Part shown: piece by piece, positions 41,006-49,873 of the stretch
Layout: every line of letters starts with the position of its first letter
How positions within the stretch are numbered: the first letter of the stretch is position 1
Assembly: GCF_000421565.1 (NCBI RefSeq)
Contig: NZ_ATXG01000005.1
Coordinates: 149,462-213,461, forward strand
Direction: 5' to 3'
DNA length: 64,000 nt
From: Agromyces subbeticus DSM 16689
GTDB taxonomy: Bacteria; Actinomycetota; Actinomycetes; Actinomycetales; Microbacteriaceae
Translations under genes and position numbers: made by a program
Notes under the pieces: generated by a model
What the model was told of the DNA's origin: nothing
Databases searched by the model: none
The model's input: the letters and a program-made list of their open reading frames with translations, nothing else

Positions 41006-41383
41006 TTACACAGGTGGCTGAATGAGATCCCATGGCGCGCCGTAGAGGTCTTCGAAGATCGCGACCGTCCCGTAGGCCTCGCGACGCGGCTCCTCTCGGA
41101 ACCGAACGCCGTGCCTCAGCATCCGCTCATGCTGTTGCTCGAACTCATCGGTTTCGAGGAAGAACGCAACATCGGTCCCCGCCTGCCTCCCGAGCAGATC
41201 GCGGTCGGCGCTGAGAGCGAGCACGAAACCGGTGCCGCCGCCTTCCGGGCCCACGACCACGCGGCGCCACCCGCCGTCGAACGTCTCGTCCTGACGCACC
41301 TCGAACCCGAGCGCTCCGACGAAGAAGTCGAGCGCCTTGTCATGGTCGTGTACGAGGTACGTGGCGTTCTGGATTCGGATCAC
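41006..41383 (-). CDS. VOC/glyoxalase-family protein
   Basis: 125 residues, one vicinal-oxygen-chelate domain: IQNATYLVHDHDKALDFFVGALGFEVRQDE at the start and YGTVAIFEDLYGAPWDLIQP at the end, where Glu can bind metal. Probable GTG start at 41383; an open frame to 41434 has no better start. Could be a dioxygenase-like, isomerase-like or antibiotic-binding VOC protein; role unknown. Confidence 0.82.
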   Translation of the reverse strand: MIRIQNATYLVHDHDKALDFFVGALGFEVRQDETFDGGWRRVVVGPEGGGTGFVLALSADRDLLGRQAGTDVAFFLETDEFEQQHERMLRHGVRFREEPRREAYGTVAIFEDLYGAPWDLIQPPV

Positions 41384-41465
41384 GTCTGAACCGTATCGAG
41401 TCCCAGATGTCATTCGGATGACAGCCCGACGCACCCGGCACTGTTACGTCGCGGGTCGCGCCCGG

Positions 41466-41494
41466 CTGACAGCGCGGCGGCACCTCGATAGCTT
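41466..41494 (+). promoter_or_regulatory. Promoter of the SsuBAC-type ABC operon
   Basis: CTGACA (41466-41471) and TAGCTT (41489-41494) are separated by 17 bases, about 40 bases before the ATPase start. No riboswitch was recognised in the leader. Confidence 0.5.
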
Positions 41495-41534
41495 CGAATG
41501 GAATCCCCCTGTATCTGCTGCCGAGGAGTCCCTC

Positions 41535-42395
41535 ATGTCGGCGACATCCGCCACTGCCCGCGAGACCTCGGGGTCGGCCGCTGCCGTGCCCGTCTCGTTC
41601 CGCGGCGTCGGGCGCGCCTTCGACACGGCCGGCGGCACGCGTCAGGTGCTGCGCGACATCGACCTCGAAGTCCAGTCGGGTGAGATCGTCGCGATCCTCG
41701 GCCCGAGCGGCTGCGGCAAGTCGACGCTGCTGCGCATCGCCGGCGGGCTCGACCGGGCCACCGAGGGCGGGGTGAGCGTCGACGGCACGCCCGTCACCTC
41801 GTACGACCCGCGGTCGGCGGTCGGATTCCAGGAGCCGCGTCTGCTGCCGTGGCGCACCGTCGCCGGCAACGTGGCCCTCGGCCTGCCGCGCGGCACCTCG
41901 AAGGCCGTAGGCCGCGAGAAGGTGGCGCGGCTCATCGAACTCGTCGGCCTCGCCGAGTTCGCCGGCCACCGCCCGCGCGAGATCTCGGGGGGCATGGCCC
42001 AGCGCACTTCGCTCGCTCGTGCGCTCGCTCGCAATCCCGGCGTGCTCCTGCTCGACGAGCCGTTCGGCGCGCTCGACGCCCTCACCCGCTTGAAGATGCA
42101 AGACCTGCTGCTCGACATCCACGCCGCCGCGCCCACGACCGTGCTGCTCGTCACGCACGACGTCGATGAGGCACTGCAGCTCGCCGATCGGGTGATCCTG
42201 CTCGGCAGCGACGGCGAGACGCCGGGCGCCGACATCCGCCAGGTCGTCGTCGTGCCGGGTGCTCGCCCGCGCGATCGCGGCTCAGCAGAGCTCGCCGAGC
42301 TGCGCGGGCGCCTGCTCGACGGTCTCGGCATCGACCGGCACGGTGTCGCACGCGGCATCGAGTCCACCACGACCATCCCGCACTACCCGTTCTGA
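41535..42395 (+). CDS. ABC ATPase, aliphatic sulfonate/taurine type
   Basis: 286 residues. Walker A GPSGCGKST at about 56-64, Q-loop VGFQEPRLLPWRT, signature ISGGMAQR, Walker B LLLDEPFGALD, H-loop LVTHDVDEA. SsuB/TauB subfamily. First gene of a three-gene importer with the lipoprotein at 42439 and permease at 43486. Not closely similar to the ATPase at 14541 beyond family motifs. Confidence 0.92.
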   Translation: MSATSATARETSGSAAAVPVSFRGVGRAFDTAGGTRQVLRDIDLEVQSGEIVAILGPSGCGKSTLLRIAGGLDRATEGGVSVDGTPVTSYDPRSAVGFQEPRLLPWRTVAGNVALGLPRGTSKAVGREKVARLIELVGLAEFAGHRPREISGGMAQRTSLARALARNPGVLLLDEPFGALDALTRLKMQDLLLDIHAAAPTTVLLVTHDVDEALQLADRVILLGSDGETPGADIRQVVVVPGARPRDRGSAELAELRGRLLDGLGIDRHGVARGIESTTTIPHYPF

Positions 42396-42438
42396 CCGGC
42401 GCCCACAGCACCCGCGCCACCACCCTGAAGGAGTCCAC

Positions 42439-43476
42439 GTGTCCCGCCCCCCATTCTTCCGCACCGCGCTCGTCGCCGGCGCGGCCGCCGCAGCACTGCT
42501 GCTCTCCGGTTGCGTCGCCGGCGAAGGCCAGGCCGCCGAGCCCGAGCCCACCGAGGCCGGCGAGGCCGTCTCGCTCGAGGGTCAGACCCTCAACATCGAC
42601 TTCGCGACGTACAACCCGCTGAGCCTCATCATCAAAGACCAGGGCTGGCTCGAAGACGCCGGCCTCACCGTGAACTGGGTGCAGTCGGCCGGCTCGAACA
42701 AGGCCAATGAGGCGCTCCGTGCCGGAGCCATCGACGTCGGCTCGACCGCGGGCTCGGCGGCGCTGCTCGCTCGCTCGAACGGCTCGCCCATCCAGGTGAT
42801 CGACATCTACTCGCAGCCCGAGTGGGCCGCGCTCGTCGCGCCCGACGGCTCGGCGATCACCTCGGTCGAAGACCTCAAGGGCAAGCAGGTCGCGGCGACC
42901 AAGGGCACCGACCCGTACTTCTTCCTGCTGCAGTCGCTCGAGGCCGAGGGGCTCGAGGCATCCGACATCACCGTGCAGAACCTGCAGCACGCCGACGGCT
43001 GGGCCGCCCTCCAGAACGGCTCGGTCGACGCGTGGTCGGGGCTCGACCCGATCATGGCGGGCGCTGAAGAGCAGGGCGCGATGCTCTTCTACCGCAACGT
43101 CGACTTCAACAGCTACGGCTTCCTGAACGCGACGGAGTCGTTCATCGCCGACAAGCCCGAGGTCGCCCAGGCGGTCGTCGACGCCTACGAGCAGGCCCGC
43201 GCGTGGGCGGCCGAGAACCCCGAAGACACGGCGCAGATCCTCGCGGATGTCGCCGGGCTCGACCTCGCCGTCGCCACGAAGGTCATCACCGAGCGCTCGA
43301 ACCTCGACGTCGACCCCGTGCCCGGCGACGCCCAGGTCGAGGTGCTCGAGAAGATCGGCCCGATCTTCGTGGAGCTCGGCGATGTCGCCACGCAGGCGCA
43401 GGTCGACGAGGCGCTCGAGACGATCATCAACGACACCTTCGTCACGAAGGCCGACGCCACCCGCTTCGCGAAGTAG
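42439..43476 (+). CDS. ABC substrate-binding lipoprotein, SsuA-like
   Basis: 345 residues. Lipobox LSGC (Cys25). SsuA-type fold: LNIDFATYNPLSLIIKDQGWLEDAGLTVNWVQSAGSNKANEALRAGAIDVGSTAGSAALLARSNGSPIQVIDIY. GTG start with AAGGAG. Likely imports sulfonates, but no sulfonate monooxygenase or flavin reductase is encoded nearby, so the ligand is not certain. Confidence 0.9.
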   Translation: MSRPPFFRTALVAGAAAAALLLSGCVAGEGQAAEPEPTEAGEAVSLEGQTLNIDFATYNPLSLIIKDQGWLEDAGLTVNWVQSAGSNKANEALRAGAIDVGSTAGSAALLARSNGSPIQVIDIYSQPEWAALVAPDGSAITSVEDLKGKQVAATKGTDPYFFLLQSLEAEGLEASDITVQNLQHADGWAALQNGSVDAWSGLDPIMAGAEEQGAMLFYRNVDFNSYGFLNATESFIADKPEVAQAVVDAYEQARAWAAENPEDTAQILADVAGLDLAVATKVITERSNLDVDPVPGDAQVEVLEKIGPIFVELGDVATQAQVDEALETIINDTFVTKADATRFAK

Positions 43477-43485
43477 GCGAACACC

Positions 43486-44394
43486 ATGACGGATGCCTCG
43501 CACACGGCGCTCTCCACGGGCGCGGCGATCCACGACGGCGATGCCGTGCGGGTCGCCGTGAACGACGGCACGACGTCGATCGCGGCCGGCCGCGAGGCAT
43601 CCGCTGGCCCCGAGACGCCGAGCGGGCGCCGTCGTCTCGTCGACCGACGCTGGTTCCGCATCGCCGGCGGCGCGATCATCCCACTGCTGCTGCTCGGCAC
43701 CTGGCAGTGGGTCTCGACGTCGGGCCTCGTGCCGCTCTCGCAGCTGCCGTCGCCCGAGATGGTGTGGCTCGCGGCGGTCGACCTCGCCGAGCGCGGGCTG
43801 CTCGGACTCTACGTGGCGATCTCGACCCAACGCGTCTTCATCGGCTTCGCGTTCGGTGGCGCGATCGGCCTGGCGCTCGGCGCGATCGTCGGGCTGTCTC
43901 GGCTCGCCGACGTCCTGCTCGCGCCGACGCTCGGGGCGATCCGGGCCGTGCCCTCGCTCGCGTGGATCCCGCTCCTGATCCTCTGGTTCGGCATCGCTGA
44001 AGACTCGAAGGTCATCCTCATCGCGATCGGCGCCTTCTTCCCGGTCTACACGATCGTGTCGGCGTCGCTGCGGCACGTCGACCGGCAGCTGATCGAGGCG
44101 GGCCGAGCGTTCGGACTGCACGGCGTGGCCCTCTTCGCCACGGTGCAGCTGCCGGCCGTGGTGCCCTCGGTGCTCTCGGCGCTGCGCCTCGCGCTCGCGC
44201 AATCGTGGCTCTTCCTCGTGGCCGCAGAGCTCATCGCCTCGTCGATGGGTCTCGGGTTCCTGCTCAACGACTCTGGGCAGAACGGCCGCATCGACCGCAT
44301 CTTCCTCGCGATCATCCTGCTCGCCGTGCTCGGCAAGCTCACCGACTCCGTCGTCGCGCTCGTGGAGCGCTGGGCGGTGCGCCGCTGGGCGTGA
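43486..44394 (+). CDS. ABC permease, SsuC-like
   Basis: 302 residues. A soluble N-terminus of about 50 residues precedes six membrane helices (first near 58-76), with the EAA loop AGRAFGLHGVALFATVQLPAVVPSVLSALR. Nine bases after the binding-protein stop. Completes the importer. Confidence 0.92.
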   Translation: MTDASHTALSTGAAIHDGDAVRVAVNDGTTSIAAGREASAGPETPSGRRRLVDRRWFRIAGGAIIPLLLLGTWQWVSTSGLVPLSQLPSPEMVWLAAVDLAERGLLGLYVAISTQRVFIGFAFGGAIGLALGAIVGLSRLADVLLAPTLGAIRAVPSLAWIPLLILWFGIAEDSKVILIAIGAFFPVYTIVSASLRHVDRQLIEAGRAFGLHGVALFATVQLPAVVPSVLSALRLALAQSWLFLVAAELIASSMGLGFLLNDSGQNGRIDRIFLAIILLAVLGKLTDSVVALVERWAVRRWA

Positions 44395-44446
44395 GCCGCG
44401 CCCGCCGGCATCGCTCCAGCACGAGCCGCGCTGGCATCATGGAACG

Positions 44447-44911
44447 ATGACCGATCACGTCCGCCTCATCCCCAAGTCCGACGCCGAGGTCGCCGCCTGG
44501 TTGCCGATCGCGATGGCGGCGTATGAGCAGGCACGGCGCAGCGCCGGCGACAGCGCCGAGCAGGCGGCCACCGCGCGCCGGGCATCCGAGGAGCAGTTCT
44601 TCCCCGATGGCCGTCTCGTCGACGGGCATCTGCTCTTCACCGTCGAGGCTGCCGGAGAAGACGTCGGCTGGCTCTGGATCGGCCCGATGACCGACGCTGC
44701 CAATTGGTATGTCTGGGACGTCGCCATCCACGAGACCCACCGCGGTCGCGGCTTCGGACGGCGAGCGATGGAGCTCGCCGAGGAGGTGGCGCGCGAGCAC
44801 GGTGCCGCGAACCTGCGCCTGAACGTCTTCGCATACAACGAGCCGGCGATCCGGCTCTACACGGGCCTCGGCTACACCGTCGCAACGATGCACATGGGCA
44901 AGCCGCTCTGA
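44447..44911 (+). CDS. GNAT-family N-acetyltransferase (paralogue A)
   Basis: 154 residues. WYVWDVAIHETHRGRGFGRRAMELAEEVAREHGAANLRLNVFAYNEPAIRLYTGLGYTVATM is the acetyl-CoA-binding core (RGRGFG loop). The N-terminal part contains YEQARRSAGDSAEQAATARRASEEQFFPDGRLVDGHLLF. The adjacent convergent gene encodes a close relative. CATCAT lies six bases before the ATG and may be a weak leaderless-type -10. Confidence 0.88.
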   Translation: MTDHVRLIPKSDAEVAAWLPIAMAAYEQARRSAGDSAEQAATARRASEEQFFPDGRLVDGHLLFTVEAAGEDVGWLWIGPMTDAANWYVWDVAIHETHRGRGFGRRAMELAEEVAREHGAANLRLNVFAYNEPAIRLYTGLGYTVATMHMGKPL

Positions 44912-44924
44912 CCGACGCGGCCGC

Positions 44925-45392
44925 TCACTCCAGGCGCTTGCGCATCCTGATCGACGTCGTCTCGTAGCCGAGCGACTCGTACAGTCGGTGGGCCGCGGTG
45001 TTGAACCCGAACACGTGCAGGCCGATCGAGTGCGCCCCCCGCGCCCGGGCGTACTCCTCGCCGAGTCGCATCGCCTCGCGCCCGAGGCCACGACCGCGCT
45101 GATCGGGTTCGACGAGCACGTCCCAGACCCACCATGAACTCTCGTCGCCGCTCGTGTCTGGGCCGATCCACAGGTAGCCGACCGTGACGCCGTCGTCGAT
45201 CACGTCGAAGACCGCATGGCCGGGTGAGAGCTCGCCGTTCGGAAACGACTCGGCCATGCCCTCCGCGGCCGCTCGCGCCGCGTCGTCGGCGGGCTTGCCG
45301 GTCGCCACGAGATCCGCCGCATACTCGGCGGCGCTGCGATCGATCCACGCGGGCAGGAGGTCGACGTCGATCGGTCGGAGCGAAGCGGTCAT
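44925..45392 (-). CDS. GNAT-family N-acetyltransferase (paralogue B)
   Basis: 155 residues, similar along its whole length to paralogue A: DDAARAAAEGMAESFPNGELSPGHAVFDV, VGYLWIGPDTSGDESSWWVWDVLVEPDQRGRGLGREAMRLGEEYARARGAHSIGLHVFGFNTAAHRLYESLGYETTSIRM. The two genes meet tail to tail with 13 bases between stops, so one arose by inverted duplication. Substrate unknown. Confidence 0.88.
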   Translation of the reverse strand: MTASLRPIDVDLLPAWIDRSAAEYAADLVATGKPADDAARAAAEGMAESFPNGELSPGHAVFDVIDDGVTVGYLWIGPDTSGDESSWWVWDVLVEPDQRGRGLGREAMRLGEEYARARGAHSIGLHVFGFNTAAHRLYESLGYETTSIRMRKRLE

Positions 45393-45414
45393 GGGCGAAG
45401 CCTGTCACACGAGA

Positions 45415-45440
45415 CGAGCGGATGCCGAGGCATCCGCTCG
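45415..45440. terminator. 12-bp hairpin with GGATGCC arms
   Basis: CGAGCGGATGCC pairs with GGCATCCGCTCG around a GA. It lies just beyond the TetR stop (45456) on the minus strand and before the GNAT gene. A GGATGCC pair in inverted orientation again forms the terminator. Confidence 0.72.
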
Positions 45441-45455
45441 CTCAGCGCAGCACCA

Positions 45456-46076
45456 TCACCAGGGTTCGTCGGTACCGGGCATGAACGTGCGCAACTTGGC
45501 CACGCCGTCGGGGAAGCAGGCGTCGAAGATCTCGGTCGCCGAGAGCTCGTCGCCGTAGTCACCGGTCAGGCGGAGCCCGACGATCGCGTTGATGAGCATG
45601 CCGGTGGCCATGAACTGGCGGGTCTGCTCCTCGGTGAATCCGGCGTCTTCGCGCACGAAGCGCCAGATCTCGCTGAAGCCCTTGCGCGCAACGCGCCCGA
45701 TCACCGGTTCGCCGCCGAGCGCCGTGGAACTCGCGATGACCGGCAGCATGCCCCGCTCGGCGAGGAGGCTCGTGTACGCCGTTCCCATGCGTTCGGCGCG
45801 GCCCTCGACCGACCCGGGCAGCGCGGCGCGGAACTCGGCGAGCAGGCGGGCATAGGCGCGTTCGATGACCTCGACGAACAGCTTCTCTTTCGTGCCGAAC
45901 AGCCGCACGACGTAGGGCTGGCTCACCCCGGCTGCGCGGGCCACCTCGTCTGTCGTGGTGCCGACGTAGGTCTTGGCGCCGAACACCGCGGTGGCCGCGA
46001 CGAGGATCTGCTCGCGCCGGTCGGCCGACCTCATTCGCGGAGCGGGTGCGACTTCTTCGACCGTCATGGTTGACAT
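45456..46076 (-). CDS. TetR-family transcriptional regulator of the adjacent MFS exporter
   Basis: 206 residues. Helix-turn-helix at about 18-65 (RREQILVAATAVFGAKTYVGTTTDEVARAAGVSQPYVVRLFGTKEKLF). Divergent from a DHA2-type exporter; the palindrome GATTACT-N8-AGTAATC between them is the likely operator. Start could be ATG 46076 or ATG 46067. Confidence 0.9.
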   Translation of the reverse strand: MSTMTVEEVAPAPRMRSADRREQILVAATAVFGAKTYVGTTTDEVARAAGVSQPYVVRLFGTKEKLFVEVIERAYARLLAEFRAALPGSVEGRAERMGTAYTSLLAERGMLPVIASSTALGGEPVIGRVARKGFSEIWRFVREDAGFTEEQTRQFMATGMLINAIVGLRLTGDYGDELSATEIFDACFPDGVAKLRTFMPGTDEPW

Positions 46077-46086
46077 GTTATCAGTC

Positions 46087-46108
46087 GATTACTACAGTCC
46101 AAGTAATC
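46087..46108. promoter_or_regulatory. TetR operator, GATTACT-N8-AGTAATC
   Basis: Perfect 7-base inverted repeat in the divergent spacer, followed by a further TCGATTAC word (46111-46118) that repeats the left arm (TCGATTAC, 46085-46092). Confidence 0.75.
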
Positions 46109-46134
46109 ATTCGATTACAAACAAGGAGCACGCC

Positions 46135-47619
46135 GTGTCCACCACGCTCGACGCAGCAGTCCCGCTGCGCACCCGCCGACCGAGCCCGCTCTGGCTCGTG
46201 CTCATCGCCACGGCGCTGCCGATGTTCATGGCGACGCTCGACAACCTCGTCATGACGAACGCCCTGCCGGTGCTGCACTCGGAGTTCGGGGCATCCGTCG
46301 AAGAGCTGCAGTGGTTCATGAACGCCTACACGCTCGCCTTCGCCAGCACGATCCTGATGGCCGTCGCCCTCGGCGACCGCTTCGGCCGGCGCACGCTCTT
46401 CGTGATCGGCATCGTCGTCTTCACGCTGAGCTCGGCGCTCGCGGCGCTCGCCACCGACCCGACGCAGCTCATCGCGGCCCGAGCCGCGCAGGGCTTCGGC
46501 GCCGCGGCGATCATGCCCCTCTCGCTCACCCTGCTCGCGGGTGCCGTGCCACTCGCCCGGCGCCCGCTCGCCATCGGCATCTGGGGCGGCGTCGCCGGAC
46601 TCGGCGTCGCCACGGGCCCGCTCATCGGCGGCGCGGTCATCGAGGGCTGGGCGTGGCAGGCCATCTTCTGGATCAACGTGCCGGTCGGCGTCGTCTCGAT
46701 CGCCCTCGCCCTCGCCGCCCTGCCGAACAGCTTCGGCGCCCGCCTTCGCGCCGACGTGGTCGGCCTCGTACTCTCGGGCGTCGGACTGCTCGGCGTCGTC
46801 TACGGCATCGTGCGCGGCAACGACGCGGGCTGGTCGAGCGTCGAGGTGCTCGGCAGCCTGATCGCCGGCGGCGCGCTGCTGCTCGCCTTCGTCGCCTGGG
46901 AGTCGCGCACCTCGGCGCCGCTGCTGCCGCTGCGCCTGTTCCGCGACCGCAGCTTCACCGTGGCGAACCTCGCGGGCTTCGGATTCAGCTTCGGAGCGTT
47001 CGGGTCGATCTTCATCCTGATCCAGTTCCTGCAGGTCGTGCAGGGCGCGAGCCCGCTCGATGCCGCTGTGCAGACCTCGCCGTGGACCCTCGCTCCCATG
47101 ATCGTGGCACCGCTCGCCGGAGTCTTCGCCGGCCGCCTCGGCACCCGCACGCTCATCGTGGCCGGCCTGCTCGCCCTGTCGGGTGCGCTCTTCTGGCTCA
47201 CGCAACTCCTCGAGCCCGGCACCGAGTACTCGGCCTTCATCGCGCCGTTCATCATCGCGGGCATCGGCATGGGACTCGTCTTCGCCCCGTCGGCGACCGC
47301 GGTGCTCGCGACGATGGCGCCCGACGATCACGCCAAGGCGAGCGGCACGAACTCGATGCTGCGCGAGGTCGGCGTCGCGCTCGGCATCGCCGTCTCGACC
47401 GCGGTGTTCACCGGTGCCGGCGGCGCGCTCACACCGACCGAGTACGGCGTCGGCGCACAGCCCGCCGTCGTCGTGGGTGCCGCGGTGCTGCTCGTCTCGG
47501 GGCTGATCGCGATGCTGCTGCCGGCCGGGCGGGCGACGGCACCAGCACCCGCATCCGCGGATGCCGCCGTCGAGTCGATCGTCGATGAGGAGGAGCGAGA
47601 GCCCGAGCTCGCGCGCTGA
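46135..47619 (+). CDS. MFS multidrug exporter, DHA2 (EmrB/QacA) type
   Basis: 494 residues with about 14 membrane helices. Motif C-like and motif A-like segments: MFMATLDNLVMTNALPVL (the DHA2 TLDxxxVNxAL variant), GDRFGRR, RAAQGFGAAAIMPLSL. GTG start at 46135 with AAGGAG. Divergent TetR gene and operator indicate substrate-induced efflux. The C-terminal tail holds the GCATCCGCGGATGC palindrome (47551-47564). Confidence 0.93.
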   Translation: MSTTLDAAVPLRTRRPSPLWLVLIATALPMFMATLDNLVMTNALPVLHSEFGASVEELQWFMNAYTLAFASTILMAVALGDRFGRRTLFVIGIVVFTLSSALAALATDPTQLIAARAAQGFGAAAIMPLSLTLLAGAVPLARRPLAIGIWGGVAGLGVATGPLIGGAVIEGWAWQAIFWINVPVGVVSIALALAALPNSFGARLRADVVGLVLSGVGLLGVVYGIVRGNDAGWSSVEVLGSLIAGGALLLAFVAWESRTSAPLLPLRLFRDRSFTVANLAGFGFSFGAFGSIFILIQFLQVVQGASPLDAAVQTSPWTLAPMIVAPLAGVFAGRLGTRTLIVAGLLALSGALFWLTQLLEPGTEYSAFIAPFIIAGIGMGLVFAPSATAVLATMAPDDHAKASGTNSMLREVGVALGIAVSTAVFTGAGGALTPTEYGVGAQPAVVVGAAVLLVSGLIAMLLPAGRATAPAPASADAAVESIVDEEEREPELAR

Positions 47620-47634
47620 GCACCCCTCGACGAC

Positions 47635-47670
47635 GAAGTCCCCGCCTGGCCGGAGCCGGGCGGGGACTTC
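47635..47670. terminator. Bidirectional terminator
   Basis: GAAGTCCCCGCC pairs with GGCGGGGACTTC around a 12-base loop, between the convergent MFS (stop 47619) and DUF4190 (stop 47687) genes. Confidence 0.8.
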
Positions 47671-47686
47671 GTGGTTCAGGAGCGAC

Positions 47687-47974
47687 TCAGTAGGTCGTCG
47701 TGATGTTCGGGTTCGAGGCGATGATCGACGCGAACACGACGAAGAAGATGATGCCGATCACGATGTAGACGAAACCGATGATGATCGCGGCGATCGCGAG
47801 GCCACGGCCGCGCTCACCGGTCTTCTTGACCTGGTTGAGGGCGATGAAGCCGAGCACGATCGCGACGACGTTGAAGCCGATGAGCGACAGCACGAAGCCG
47901 ACGATCGACAGAACGTTCCACTTCTCAGCGGACGCCGGCTGCGCAGGCACGGGGGCGGGAGCGGGAGTGGTCAT
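47687..47974 (-). CDS. DUF4190-domain membrane protein
   Basis: 95 residues. A Pro/Ala-rich N-terminus leads to EKWNVLSIVGFVLSLIGFNVVAIVLGFIALNQVKKTGERGRGLAIAAIIIGFVYIVIGIIF: two membrane helices joined by the KKTGERGRGLA loop typical of DUF4190. AAGGAA precedes ATG 47974. Function unknown. Confidence 0.85.
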   Translation of the reverse strand: MTTPAPAPVPAQPASAEKWNVLSIVGFVLSLIGFNVVAIVLGFIALNQVKKTGERGRGLAIAAIIIGFVYIVIGIIFFVVFASIIASNPNITTTY

Positions 47975-48291
47975 GTGTGAGGGTTCCTTGCTGTTGGGAA
48001 GCGGCGGATTGCCGAACGCATCTTGACAGCGCCCGTCGCCCGGTGTCAATGGACAGCACTCCCCGTTTCGACTCGCCGCGCCACGCCGGGTCGCAGAGCG
48101 ACTCGGAACGACGCATCGAGACGATGTGCGCGCCACGGCGATCTTCGTCGCGAATTCTTACGGCGACGCAATGATCCCGCGTCGGAGCACAACCAATCGC
48201 AGACGCTCGCCTCGTAGCCTTGGATGAGCCGGCGAATCCCGTCGCGCCAAACCCGCGCATCGCGCACCCTCACCGAGGAACGGAGGTTCAC
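47975..48291. other. Intergenic region with divergent promoters, no gene seen
   Basis: 317 bases. TTGACAGCG (48023) and CGGTGTCAA (ending 48049) form an imperfect inverted repeat that supplies a TTGACA-like -35 in both directions. TAGCCT near 48216 is a -10 candidate for the DUF6421 gene, and GGAGG lies before its ATG. No coding frame or RNA recognised. Confidence 0.45.
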
Positions 48292-49767
48292 ATGTCGAGC
48301 AACACCATGATCGACGCCATCATCGGCGAACCCGAGGTTCTCGAAGACGAGGTGACCGCCGCCGACCTCGCGCTCGCCGACGGCGTCGAGACGGATGCCG
48401 CGTGGCTGCGCCTCAAGGAATCGGCGACCGCCCTGCACGGGCTGCAGGTGAAAGACGGCTCGGTGCCCGAGGCGAGCGACCGCGAAGAGGCATCCGCGCT
48501 CGTCGATGCCATCGTGGAGTCGATCGAGGCGCTCGCGCCGCGGTTCCCGCACGAGGCCGAGTACCTCGCGGCATCCGTCGTCGACTTCCGGCGCTGGCAG
48601 TCCGAGGGCTTCGGCGTGCCCGACTTCCTCGACTCGCTCGTGGCGTTCCAGCCGCAGCGGCACCGGGTCGACGGCATCCGCCACCTCGTGGTCTTCCCGA
48701 TGTACACGCAGAACGGCTCGACCGAACGGCACGTCGAGGCCCTCGTGGTCGAGACGATCTGGCCCGAGTTCATCGCGGCGCTCGAAGCCGGCGACTACGG
48801 CAACAAGCTCTTCGTGAGCCTGAGGCTCGTCGACTTCACGCCCGGGTACGACACGAACTCGGCCGTGCTCTTCCCCGAGACGGTCGCGATGCGCGAGATC
48901 CCGCAGTTCACGTGGGGCGCGATCTTCCAAGACCGTGAGGCGGCGCGATACCGCAAGGTCGTGCGCGCGGCATCCGAGATCACCAAGCTCGAACTGCCCG
49001 CCGACGCGGCGGCGCTGCTCGACGACCAAGAGCTCGCCGAGCGCACCTTCGTGATGTGGGACATCATCCACGACCGCACCCACATGCGCGGCGACCTGCC
49101 GTTCGATCCGTTCATGATCAAGCAGCGCATGCCGTTCTTCCTCTACTCGCTCGAAGAACTGCGGTGCGACCTCACCGCGTTCCGCGAGTCGGTGAAGATC
49201 GAGCGGCAGTTGCGCAAGCGAGCGACCGAGCATACGGGAGGGGCAGATGAGTACCTGACCGCCGTCGAGCAGCAGTTGCTCCAGCACGGCAAGCTCGTGC
49301 AGTACGCGGTGATCTTCGATCGCATCTTCCGCTTCGCGATCACCGGCTCGCGCGTGCGCAACTACGACGGGCTCGGCGGCCAGCTGCTGTTCGCGTGGCT
49401 GCACCAGAAGCACGTGCTCGAGTGGACCGACGTCTCGCTGAGCTTCGACTGGGACGCCGTGCCCGACGCGGTCGTCGAGCTCGGCGATGCGATCGACGAG
49501 CTCTACTGGAAGTCGATCGACCGGCCGAAGACGGCGCATTGGCTCGCCGCCTACGAGTTGGTCACCAGCGTCGTGACGCCGAACCCGGCGTCGGTGTGGG
49601 CGCAGGGCCTGCCGCGCGAGGTGCTCGCCGGGGCGCCGAAGGGCTACACCGACCTCGTGATGGACGACGAGTTCCCGCTCTCGATGTTCTACGAGGCGCT
49701 CGACAAGAAGATGAAGCCGGTCATCGAGTCGACCGTCGGCATCACGGCGCACTCGGCGGCCGAGTAG
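48292..49767 (+). CDS. DUF6421-like protein with HxxxH motif
   Basis: 491 residues, soluble, no signal peptide. Matches the actinobacterial DUF6421 family as far as I can recall: GFGVPDFLDSLVAFQPQRHRVDGIRHLVVFPMYTQNGS, ALVVETIWPEFIAALEAG and SAVLFPETVAMRE. The segment FVMWDIIHDRTHMRGDLPFDPF carries HxxxH, which could bind a metal, though this is not shown. Directly followed by an SDR gene, repeat copy 3 between. Function unknown; a pairing with SDRs suggests a biosynthetic or detoxifying role, but this is inference. Confidence 0.72.
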   Translation: MSSNTMIDAIIGEPEVLEDEVTAADLALADGVETDAAWLRLKESATALHGLQVKDGSVPEASDREEASALVDAIVESIEALAPRFPHEAEYLAASVVDFRRWQSEGFGVPDFLDSLVAFQPQRHRVDGIRHLVVFPMYTQNGSTERHVEALVVETIWPEFIAALEAGDYGNKLFVSLRLVDFTPGYDTNSAVLFPETVAMREIPQFTWGAIFQDREAARYRKVVRAASEITKLELPADAAALLDDQELAERTFVMWDIIHDRTHMRGDLPFDPFMIKQRMPFFLYSLEELRCDLTAFRESVKIERQLRKRATEHTGGADEYLTAVEQQLLQHGKLVQYAVIFDRIFRFAITGSRVRNYDGLGGQLLFAWLHQKHVLEWTDVSLSFDWDAVPDAVVELGDAIDELYWKSIDRPKTAHWLAAYELVTSVVTPNPASVWAQGLPREVLAGAPKGYTDLVMDDEFPLSMFYEALDKKMKPVIESTVGITAHSAAE

Positions 49768-49774
49768 CAACCCC

Positions 49775-49851
49775 GCCGGTCGAGGAGCGACGAAGGAGCG
49801 TATCGAGACCCCGTAACGTGGGTCTCGATACGCTTCGCTATTCGACCGACG
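49775..49851. repeat. Dispersed inverted repeat, TATCGAGACC...GGTCTCGATA type (copy 3)
   Basis: GCCGGTCGAGGAGCGACG...GTATCGAGACC pairs with GGTCTCGATACGCTTCGC...TTCGACCGACG, separating the DUF6421 and SDR genes. Best-preserved of the three copies. Confidence 0.82.
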
Positions 49852-49873
49852 AAACTCGAAGAGGAGCAAGTTC

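Noticed and set aside
42151..44202. Long leftward open frame opposite the SsuA/SsuC genes
   Set aside because: Same reason: Arg/Glu/Asp-rich antisense shadow, no start signals, no recognisable domain.
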